Positions 1-5,276 of a DNA stretch of 5,403 nt are shown one piece after another. Origin of the DNA: Giesbergeria sp. (GTDB lineage: Bacteria; Pseudomonadota; Gammaproteobacteria; Burkholderiales; Burkholderiaceae_C); NCBI GenBank assembly GCA_030690515.1, contig JAUYGP010000412.1, forward strand, positions 1-5,403. Reading direction: 5' to 3'. The notes below the pieces were generated by a model, which saw nothing but the letters and a program-made list of their open reading frames with translations, was not told the origin of the DNA and did not search any database. Every line of letters starts with the position of its first letter. Within the stretch, counting starts at the first letter, position 1. The position numbers and the translations under genes were made by a program.

Positions 1-55
1 GAACTTCGACCAGATCGATGAGTACTCCGACGTAGCCAAGGGCGTAGGCGCTTGA
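1..55 (+). CDS. C-terminal end of an unidentified protein (partial gene)
   Basis: Only the last 17 codons are inside the window, read from base 2 and ending at a TGA at 53-55. The tail reads NFDQIDEYSDVAKGVGA, which is acidic and soluble-looking. A strong hairpin terminator begins about 20 bp after the stop, as expected for a genuine gene end. I do not recognise the family from so short a piece. The reading frame is inferred from the stop and the downstream terminator, and no start can be seen. Confidence 0.55.
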   Translation, partial: NFDQIDEYSDVAKGVGA

Positions 56-73
56 AGCGTCGTCCCACGACAT

Positions 74-102
74 AAAAAAACCCGCTTCGGCGGGTTTTTT
101 TT
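74..102. terminator. Rho-independent terminator, probably bidirectional
   Basis: A GC stem CCCGC (81-85) pairs with GCGGG (90-94) around a TTCG tetraloop. It is flanked by seven A's on the left and eight T's on the right. The A and T tracts give a U-run in either direction and can extend the stem. It lies between the end of the rightward partial gene (55) and the end of the leftward DUF5610 gene (152), so one hairpin can end both converging transcripts. Confidence 0.93.
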
Positions 103-151
103 CGACAACTGCTGGTGTGGCAGGATGGAACTGCAGGCCGACTGGCAGCGA

Positions 152-781
152 TCAGGCGGCGTTGGTGTCGTTCGTGGAGGGAGCGTCTGTGGCCGGGCGG
201 GTACCCAGTTTGTTGGCCAGAAAATCGTCATACCCCTGCATGACCAGTGCATACGTCTTGTTGATGCCTTGCTCAATAGGACTGTCTTCTCCGAGCACGC
301 CCAGGCCGCTGAGGATGTCCCGTGCTTCGCCAAAGCCACGCTCAAAACCGCCCCGGATCAGATCAACAAAATCGCGTGCCAGTGTGTCCGGGTCCTTGTC
401 CTTGTTTTGAGCCAGTGCGGCATAGGCATCGTAGAAGGCTGTGGAGAGGGAAAGAATACGTCCGGCTGTGCCCTCGGGCGAGCCGTCTGGTGCGTCCTTG
501 CCGCCGATGGCATTTGGCCCCAGCTCGGGCTCCAGGTATTCATTGATGCGATCGATGGCCGTGCGGTAGAGCAGCGCCAGTGAGGAGTCGCCCGACTGGA
601 TCGAAACGTCCATCGACGCTTGCAGGATCTGCACGTTCTGCTGCTGGCGCAGGCTGGGTTTGTCCTCGGGCGCCTTGGTGCCCCGGGCTTCGTCGGTGGG
701 CGTGGCGCGGTGGGTGCGCGCGGCCTCCTGCGCGGGCAGGGCCGCTGTGGAGGGCATATTTCCGACGGAAGAAGTGGCCAT
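152..781 (-). CDS. DUF5610 domain-containing protein, probable flagellar-regulon member
   Basis: A 209-residue soluble protein with no signal peptide or membrane segment. Residues 1-45 are a low-complexity Ala/Thr/Pro-rich tail, likely disordered. From about residue 46 to 190 it matches what I recall of the DUF5610 family: QNVQILQASMDVSIQSGD, then LALLYRTAIDRINEYLEPELGPNAI, a 'SPEGTAGRILSLSTAFYDAY' helix, a GGFERGFGEARDILSGLGVL segment and a closing INKTYALVMQGYDDF. The family has no assigned biochemical role that I know of. The ATG at 781 is preceded by AGGAGA six bases upstream. A σ28-like promoter lies about 45-70 bp upstream (827-853), so co-expression with late flagellar and chemotaxis genes is inferred. 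The gene is monocistronic here and converges on the terminator at 74-102. The family call is from memory of its conserved blocks, while the motility link is inference. Confidence 0.85.
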   Translation of the reverse strand: MATSSVGNMPSTAALPAQEAARTHRATPTDEARGTKAPEDKPSLRQQQNVQILQASMDVSIQSGDSSLALLYRTAIDRINEYLEPELGPNAIGGKDAPDGSPEGTAGRILSLSTAFYDAYAALAQNKDKDPDTLARDFVDLIRGGFERGFGEARDILSGLGVLGEDSPIEQGINKTYALVMQGYDDFLANKLGTRPATDAPSTNDTNAA

Positions 782-826
782 GGAAGTCTCCTGGGCAAAT
801 TCAAGGGCGTGGCATATCTCCCTCTG

Positions 827-853
827 TTATCGGCAGCCACCGGTAAAAGTTGA
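827..853 (-). promoter_or_regulatory. FliA (σ28) type promoter for the DUF5610 gene
   Basis: On the minus strand the sequence reads TCAACTTT, 11 bases, then GCCGATAA. The flagellar sigma factor consensus is TAAAGTTT-N11-GCCGATAA, so the -10 matches 8 of 8, the -35 matches 6 of 8 and the spacer is exact. Transcription would start near 817-820, leaving a leader of about 36-39 bases containing the AGGAGA ribosome site. The spacing to the gene and its orientation both fit. Confidence 0.75.
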
Positions 854-931
854 ATCTGGGCGGAAAAGCAGGGTCTGTTCGGGCTTTAGAAAAGTGCTGG
901 CGGGCCGGGGGTGGAAGGACGTGGCGAACGA

Positions 932-977
932 TTGGACCAACTTGGACTGTGGAGACGATCCGCCACCGAATCGGTGG
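932..977. repeat. Small inverted repeats in the divergent intergenic region
   Basis: TTGG-A-CCAA at 932-940 is a 9-bp palindrome, followed by a second TTGGAC at 942-947. CCACCGA-A-TCGGTGG at 963-977 is a perfect 7-bp inverted repeat with one central base, and GGTACC at 976-981 overlaps its right arm. These could be operator sites for the divergent genes, but no regulator in the window is known to bind such sequences. They lie about 80-150 bp upstream of the σ28-like element and more than 200 bp before the lactonase promoter. Confidence 0.4.
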
Positions 978-988
978 TACCAAGAGTG

Positions 989-1008
989 GGGGTCCCGTTA
1001 GCGACCCC
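989..1008. repeat. Hairpin in intergenic region
   Basis: GGGGTC (989-994) pairs with GACCCC (1003-1008) around an 8-base loop. No T-run follows on either strand, so it is not a convincing terminator. It is the first of three closely spaced hairpins, with the others at 1045-1059 and 1061-1076. The stretch 854-1190 otherwise shows no gene that I can support. Confidence 0.4.
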
Positions 1009-1039
1009 GTTTGGCCGCTTTGAGCGTCTCACAATTTGA

Positions 1040-1059
1040 AAATTCCCGGCTTTGCCGGG
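1040..1059 (-). terminator. Leftward terminator-like hairpin without an obvious gene
   Basis: CCCGGC (1045-1050), a TTT loop and GCCGGG (1054-1059) form a perfect 6-bp GC stem. Read on the minus strand the stem is followed by AATTTTC, a modest U-run, so it could stop leftward transcription. No leftward gene is recognisable to its right, where the next gene runs the other way. It may block antisense transcription or be a relic of a lost gene or element. Confidence 0.45.
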
Positions 1060-1191
1060 GGATGGTTACTTCCATCTGAATATGCGCTGTAGCCTGTTTT
1101 TCCTCAGAAATTGTTCGTAGAAACCGCAGGTAGTGGGGCATGGTTGACGCGTGGCTCGACGGCAGTATGGCGATTGATTGCGGGTTTTCCC

Positions 1192-1220
1192 TAGACACGT
1201 TCTTTGATAAATACGATAAC
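1192..1220 (+). promoter_or_regulatory. Predicted σ70-type promoter of the lactonase operon
   Basis: TAGACA (1192-1197, 5 of 6 to TTGACA) and GATAAC (1215-1220, 4 of 6 to TATAAT) are separated by exactly 17 bp, in a locally AT-rich patch of a GC-rich window. The start point would fall near 1227-1231, essentially at the ATG of the first gene. This agrees with the absence of a Shine-Dalgarno sequence there. The prediction rests on motif match and position only. Confidence 0.5.
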
Positions 1221-1228
1221 GTATACAT
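1212..1228. promoter_or_regulatory. Candidate GntR operator overlapping promoter and start site
   Basis: GTATAC (1221-1226) is a perfect palindrome, and TACG (1212-1215) and CGTA (1220-1223) form a second overlapping inverted repeat. GntR-family sites generally follow the pattern yGTM-N(0-1)-KACy, and CGTA-TACA fits all but the last base. FCD-type members often use GTATAC cores. Lying between the -10 element and the start codon, binding here would block transcription, so autorepression by the operon's own GntR protein is the natural guess. Confidence 0.45.
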
Positions 1229-1230
1229 AA

Positions 1231-2241
1231 ATGAATGCGCAAATTGAAAAATCTGTAGCTGCTGTCGCGGCAGCACCCGGTAGCAACCTCGTATGGGACT
1301 GGTACGGTGCGGATCTGGTGCGCCCCGAATGTGTCCTTGCGACCGCAGATGGCAGCCTCTATACCGCCGACTGGCGTGGTGGCGTGGCCCACCTGCATGC
1401 CGATGGCTCGCAGCAACTTTACGCAGGCCTTCTGCCAAACGGTGAACTTCCGCGTCCCAATGGGATTGCCTTGCTGCCGGATGGCAGTTTCCTGTTCGCT
1501 CATCTGGGCGCACAAGACGGCGGGGTATACCGCCTCACACGCCAAGGAGTTATCACGCCCTGGTTGTTGGATGTGGCTGGAGTGCCGCTTCCACCGACCA
1601 ATTTCGTAGTGCAGGACGGATTGGGGCGTACCTGGATCACTGTCAGCACCCGCAGACAGCCGCGTTCCCTCGGCTATCGGCAGTCCTGCGACGATGGTTT
1701 CATCGTCTGCGTAAACGGGGATGGCGGCGCACGCATTGCCGCCGAAGGCCTGGGCTATGCCAATGAGGTGGCGGTGCATCCCGACGGCTGCTGGTTGTAC
1801 GCCAATGAAACATTTGCACGCCGTCTGTCGCGCTTTGCGTTGGCTCCCGACGGGACGCTGGGTGCGCGCGAGACGGTTGTGCAGTTTGGCCTCGGCACGT
1901 TTCCCGATGGGCTCGCATTCGACGAGCAGGGTGGCGCCTGGGTGGTGAGCATTATCAGCAATCGCCTGATTCGTGTCGCACCAGATGGCAGCCAGCAGCT
2001 CTGGATGGAAGATGTCGATCCCGACCACCTCGATTGGGTGGAAGCCGCCTGGCAGGCTGAATCGATGGATCGAGAACACCTTGATGCCAATCCCGGCAAG
2101 CGCCTGCGTAACATTTCCAGCATCGCCTTTGCTGGCCCCAACCGCCGCACTGCTGTCCTGGGTTGTCTGTTGGGTGACCGTCTTGCGAGCCTGCACCTGC
2201 CCTACACGGGCCAGCGTCCCATTCACTGGAACTACGCATGA
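1231..2241 (+). CDS. SMP-30/gluconolactonase/LRE family protein (predicted sugar lactonase)
   Basis: A 336-residue cytoplasmic six-bladed β-propeller of the SMP-30/gluconolactonase family, somewhat longer than the usual ~300. Family members open sugar or aldonic lactones to free acids using one divalent metal. The probable metal ligands are visible: Glu33 in RPECVLA, Asn124 in TNFVVQD, Asn178 in YANEVAVHPDG and Asp226 in FPDGLAFD. Asn77 in RPNGIALLPDG is another conserved site. The C-terminal LGDRLASLHLPYTGQRPIHW is the usual last blade. The ATG at 1231 has no Shine-Dalgarno and sits at the predicted transcription start, so the mRNA may be leaderless. No better in-frame start lies upstream or close downstream without entering the domain. 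It is the first gene of the operon, and its stop overlaps the GntR start by ATGA. The substrate is unknown; a lactone made by the oxidoreductase encoded downstream is plausible. Confidence 0.88.
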   Translation: MNAQIEKSVAAVAAAPGSNLVWDWYGADLVRPECVLATADGSLYTADWRGGVAHLHADGSQQLYAGLLPNGELPRPNGIALLPDGSFLFAHLGAQDGGVYRLTRQGVITPWLLDVAGVPLPPTNFVVQDGLGRTWITVSTRRQPRSLGYRQSCDDGFIVCVNGDGGARIAAEGLGYANEVAVHPDGCWLYANETFARRLSRFALAPDGTLGARETVVQFGLGTFPDGLAFDEQGGAWVVSIISNRLIRVAPDGSQQLWMEDVDPDHLDWVEAAWQAESMDREHLDANPGKRLRNISSIAFAGPNRRTAVLGCLLGDRLASLHLPYTGQRPIHWNYA

Positions 2242-2915
2242 ATGCTCCCCAATCCACTAGTTCTTCCATGGTTGATGCGGCCTATCAGCAGGTCCGCCAG
2301 CGCATCCTCGACAACATCTGGCCACCCGGTCACCGCGCATTGGAAACCGAGGTGGCGCTGGCGCTCGGCATGAGTCGTACGCCAGTGCGTGAGGCCCTCT
2401 TGCGTCTTCAGGGTGAGGGTCTTGTCGAAATCATCCCGCGCCACGGCATGCGTGTACTGCCGGTCTCGCCCACCGATATGCGTGAAATCTACGAAATCCT
2501 CACAGCCCTGGAATGCATGGCGATGGAACTGCTGGCCCGACGCAAACCGAGCGACGAGGAACTGGCGCCACTGGTCGAGGCCACGCAGGCCATGGAGCAG
2601 GCCCTGGCGCAGGACGAGCTGGAAAAGTGGGCGCAGGCCGATGAACGTTTTCACGCCCATCTGCTGGAACTGGCAGGCAACCGACAGTTGCAGGCCACCG
2701 TGCTGAATTACTGGGACCGCGCACACCGTGCGCGCATGTTCAGCCTGCGCTTGCGCCCCAAGCCCGTGACCTCCACGCAGGAGCACATGGAGATGGTTCA
2801 GCGCCTGCGTGACGGCGACACCGAAGGCGTGGTGGCCGTTACCCGGGCGCACCGGGAGCGCGCAAACCGTGAGCTGCTCGGAATTTTTGAGCGATTCAAA
2901 CTGGCACAGATGTGA
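2238..2915 (+). CDS. GntR family transcriptional regulator, FCD (FadR/VanR) subfamily
   Basis: A 225-residue regulator. Residues about 12-76 form the GntR winged helix: AYQQVRQRILDNIWPPGHRALETEVA, the recognition helix MSRTPVREALLRLQGEGLV, then the wing PRHGMRVLPV. Residues about 80-215 are the all-helical FCD ligand domain. The metal or carboxylate-binding set is intact: Asp135 and His139 in DERFHAHLLELAGN, His183 in QEHMEMV and His205 in RAHRER. FCD regulators usually sense an organic or sugar acid through this site and act as repressors released by ligand. It starts within the lactonase stop (ATGA) with no clear ribosome site of its own, so translational coupling is likely. Its position inside the operon suggests that it controls these genes and itself, perhaps through the GTATAC site at 1221-1226. 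Domain assignment is secure, while ligand and target are inference. Confidence 0.93.
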   Translation: MNAPQSTSSSMVDAAYQQVRQRILDNIWPPGHRALETEVALALGMSRTPVREALLRLQGEGLVEIIPRHGMRVLPVSPTDMREIYEILTALECMAMELLARRKPSDEELAPLVEATQAMEQALAQDELEKWAQADERFHAHLLELAGNRQLQATVLNYWDRAHRARMFSLRLRPKPVTSTQEHMEMVQRLRDGDTEGVVAVTRAHRERANRELLGIFERFKLAQM

Positions 2916-2922
2916 AGAACCC

Positions 2923-4002
2923 ATGAAAAAAAGTTATTTAGTGGCAGCCCTTCCGGGCGACGGAATTGGCAAAGAGGTGATGGATGCGGCCATTGAGCTT
3001 CTGGCTGCTGTGGGGGTGTCCATCGGGCGGACCTTCCATATCGTGCGGCATCCGGCCGGCGCGCAGCATTACCTTGATAGCGGTGAATCGCTACCTACTG
3101 AAACCCTTGATGCCTGTCGTGCGGCCGACGCCATTTTGTTCGGCGCTATGGGGCTGCCCCATGTGCGCGGTGCCGATGGCACAGAGATCATTCCGCAGCT
3201 CGATATTCGCTTTGCCCTTGACCTGTATGCCGGCGTACGTCCGATCCGTACCTGGCCTGGCCTGCCCAGTCCGCTCGCCAGTACGCGTGCCAGCGAAATT
3301 GATTTGGTGCTGGTGCGCGAGAGTACCGAAGGCCTTTTCTACGCCCGCGGTCGCGGCGTGATGGAAGGCGAAGCAGCGCTGGACACCATGAAAATCACCC
3401 GCCACGGCACGACACGCGTCTGCGACTTCGCCCTGCAACTGGCGCAGCAGCGCAAGGCCCAGGGCAAGCGCGGGCATGTGACCAACGTCGACAAGGCTAA
3501 TGTCTTTTTGTCGATGGCCTATTGGCGCCAGATATTCGAGGAACGCGCCAAAGCGTTTCCCGACGTCAGCACCGACAGCGCCTACGTGGATGCCATGGCG
3601 CTGAATCTGGTCATGAAGCCCTGGGCCTACGACGTTCTGGTCACCGAGAACATGTTCGGCGACATCCTCTCCGATCTGATTGCCGCCTTAGTGGGCGGCA
3701 TGGGCATGGCGCCGTCAGCGGACATTGGCGACGACTATGCGTTGTTCCAGCCAGCCCACGGCACAGCCCCCGACATTGCCGGCAAGGGGATTGCCAACCC
3801 CACTGCCATGCTGCTCTCTGCTGCGATGATGCTTGACTGGCTGGCCCACCGCCATGGCGATTCGGTGCTGGCCGATGGGGCTCGCCAGATTGAATCGGCG
3901 GTGCAGCGCGCGTTCTCTGAAGGCGCTGTGTTACCCGGCGAGTTTGGCGGCAGCAGCAAGACGGCCGACATCACCCGTGCTGTCATCGAGAGGTTGGGAT
4001 GA
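2923..4002 (+). CDS. Isocitrate/isopropylmalate dehydrogenase family protein (β-decarboxylating, NAD-dependent)
   Basis: A 359-residue enzyme of the family that includes isopropylmalate, isocitrate, tartrate and D-malate dehydrogenases, which oxidise and decarboxylate a 2-hydroxyacid with NAD(P) and Mg or Mn. Visible features are LPGDGIGKEV at 10-19, substrate arginines Arg96, Arg106 and Arg132 (VRESTEGLF), catalytic Lys191 in VDKANVF, metal aspartates Asp223, Asp247 and Asp251, and the nucleotide loop HGTAPDIAGKGIANP at 279-293. Asp284-Ile285 is the NAD-preferring pattern. The usual catalytic Tyr appears to be Phe139, with Tyr next to it at 140. The substrate region differs from LeuB, so leucine synthesis is unlikely and a catabolic 2-hydroxyacid is expected. 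The ATG at 2923 is chosen because it precedes the conserved β-strand directly. An in-frame ATG at 2809 lies inside the GntR gene and adds an unrelated 38 residues. The gap to GntR is 7 bp, and the next gene overlaps by ATGA. Confidence 0.9.
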   Translation: MKKSYLVAALPGDGIGKEVMDAAIELLAAVGVSIGRTFHIVRHPAGAQHYLDSGESLPTETLDACRAADAILFGAMGLPHVRGADGTEIIPQLDIRFALDLYAGVRPIRTWPGLPSPLASTRASEIDLVLVRESTEGLFYARGRGVMEGEAALDTMKITRHGTTRVCDFALQLAQQRKAQGKRGHVTNVDKANVFLSMAYWRQIFEERAKAFPDVSTDSAYVDAMALNLVMKPWAYDVLVTENMFGDILSDLIAALVGGMGMAPSADIGDDYALFQPAHGTAPDIAGKGIANPTAMLLSAAMMLDWLAHRHGDSVLADGARQIESAVQRAFSEGAVLPGEFGGSSKTADITRAVIERLG

Positions 4003-5039
4003 CACCTCGCATCGCCATGGTCGGCGCCGGGTACTTCGCGCAATTCCAGCTTGAGGGCTGGGCCGATGCAGGTGTCCCAGTGCAAGCGCTGTGCGACCTG
4101 GACCCAGCGCGAGCCCAGGCGCTGGCTGCGCGCCATGGTGTGCCGGGCACCTACACTGACCTGGCCACCATGCTCGACGCCGTGCAGCCCACGCTGCTGG
4201 ACGTGGTGCTGCCCCCCGCTGCGCAGCACCTGGTGGTGACATCCGCGTTGGCGCGGCGCATTCCCGTGATCTGCCAGAAGCCCTTTGGCGACGACCTGGC
4301 GCAGGCCGAGGCGATGACCGCGCTGGCCGAGCAGCTGAAAACGCCGCTGGTGGTGCACGAGAACTTCCGCTTCACACCCTGGTTCCGCGAATGCCGCCGC
4401 TTGATCGATGCCGGTCTGTTGGGCCGGGTGTTTGGCGCCAGTTTTCGCTTGCGCACGGGCGATGGCCAGGGGCCGCGCGCCTACCTGGACCGTCAACCGT
4501 ATTTTCAGACCATGCCGCGCCTGCTGGTGCGCGAGACCGGTGTGCACTTCATCGACACCTTTCGCTATCTGCTGGGCGAAGTCCGTGCAGTGACGGCTCG
4601 CCTGCGGCGTCTCAATCCCGCCATTGCAGGAGAGGATGCCGCCCTGGTGCAACTCGAATTCGACGATGCCCGTATCGGTGTGTTCGACGGCAACCGCCTC
4701 AACGACCATGTGGCAGCCGACCCGCGCCGCACCCTGGGTGAATTCTGGCTGGAGGGTGAGGGCGGTGTGCTGCGCATGGATGGCGATGCCCGCTTGTGGT
4801 TCAAGCCCCACCAGGCGCCTGAGCATGAGCATGGCTACGACACGGGTCCCACGGACCGCGCCTTTGGCGGTGCCTGCGGACGCTTGCAGGCCCATGTGCT
4901 GGCGCATCTGCACAGCGGTGCGCCGCTGGAGAACGGCGCACGCGACTACCTGCAAAACCTGTATGTGCAGGAGGCGGTCTATGCCTCGCATGCACAGGGA
5001 AGGACCCTTTCCCGGGCGGATTTCACGCCCTCATCCTGA
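3999..5039 (+). CDS. Gfo/Idh/MocA family NAD(P)-dependent oxidoreductase
   Basis: A 346-residue cytoplasmic oxidoreductase. Residues 1-120 form a Rossmann domain with VGAGYFA (8-14) as the dinucleotide loop. CDLD (32-35) ends β2, and its acidic residues favour NAD over NADP. The catalytic motif usually written EKP is QKP here (93-95), so the lysine (Lys94) is kept but the preceding Glu is Gln. The α/β C-terminal domain carries ETGVHFIDTFRYLLGE, with His183 and Asp186 at the expected active-site positions. Relatives oxidise hydroxyl groups of sugars, inositols or sugar acids, often yielding a ketone or a lactone. A lactone product would fit the lactonase gene of the same operon. The ATG overlaps the previous stop (ATGA), with a purine-rich GAGAGG upstream. 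It is followed after 27 bp by the TRAP binding-protein gene. The family is clear but the substrate is not known. Confidence 0.92.
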   Translation: MTPRIAMVGAGYFAQFQLEGWADAGVPVQALCDLDPARAQALAARHGVPGTYTDLATMLDAVQPTLLDVVLPPAAQHLVVTSALARRIPVICQKPFGDDLAQAEAMTALAEQLKTPLVVHENFRFTPWFRECRRLIDAGLLGRVFGASFRLRTGDGQGPRAYLDRQPYFQTMPRLLVRETGVHFIDTFRYLLGEVRAVTARLRRLNPAIAGEDAALVQLEFDDARIGVFDGNRLNDHVAADPRRTLGEFWLEGEGGVLRMDGDARLWFKPHQAPEHEHGYDTGPTDRAFGGACGRLQAHVLAHLHSGAPLENGARDYLQNLYVQEAVYASHAQGRTLSRADFTPSS

Positions 5040-5066
5040 AGAACCACGAACCACAAGGAGACAAAC

Positions 5067-5276
5067 ATGCACATCCGTTCACGCACTTTCATTGCCGCAG
5101 CCCTCATGGCCTGGGGACTTTCGGCTGGGGCTCAGACTGTCCTCAAGTTCAGCCACACCGACCAGCAGAGCGGTGCTCGCCAGGCAGCGGCTGAGGTATT
5201 TGCCAAAAAGGTCGAGGAGCTCACCCAGGGGCGCTACAAGGTCAATGTGTTCTGTTGCAGCCAACTAGTGTCCTGA
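5067..5276 (+). pseudogene. TRAP transporter substrate-binding protein (DctP family), truncated by insertion
   Basis: The open frame gives only 69 residues, where DctP-type periplasmic binding proteins have about 320-340. The start is strong: AAGGAG at 5055-5060, six bases before the ATG. Residues 1-22 are a signal peptide (basic HIRSR, hydrophobic core, cleavage after LSAGA). The mature part begins QTVLKFSHTDQQSG and continues AAEVFAKKVEELTQGRYKVNVF, the typical first β-strand, helix and second strand of the family. Homology fades at CCSQL near residue 67, and a TGA follows at 5274-5276. That break coincides with the CTAG border of a palindromic element. The intact protein would bind an organic or sugar acid in the periplasm for a TRAP permease, whose genes would be expected downstream. 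The fragment alone cannot bind ligand. The remaining two thirds may lie beyond the window. Confidence 0.8.

Noticed and set aside
125..583. Rightward open frame overlapping the DUF5610 gene
   Set aside because: It is antisense to a gene with recognisable domain blocks, a ribosome site and a promoter. Its own translation shows no domain.
998..1138. Short leftward frame beginning MPHYLRFLRTISEE in the intergenic region
   Set aside because: It might be a gene remnant, but the terminator-like hairpin falls inside it, no family is recognisable and no ribosome site is evident.
1066..2226. 386-codon open frame on the minus strand opposite the lactonase
   Set aside because: It is the mirror of a coding region with strong frame bias. 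No domain or convincing ribosome site is seen, and the lactonase on the plus strand has clear motifs.
2809..2922. Upstream extension of the dehydrogenase frame to an ATG inside the GntR gene
   Set aside because: It adds 38 residues unlike any family N-terminus. The family begins almost directly with the LPGDGIG strand, and 2923 sits right after the GntR stop.
3735..4991. 418-codon open frame on the minus strand opposite the dehydrogenase and oxidoreductase genes
   Set aside because: It is composition-driven: Gln/His/Arg/Ala-rich, with no recognisable domain, and lies antisense to two well-supported genes.
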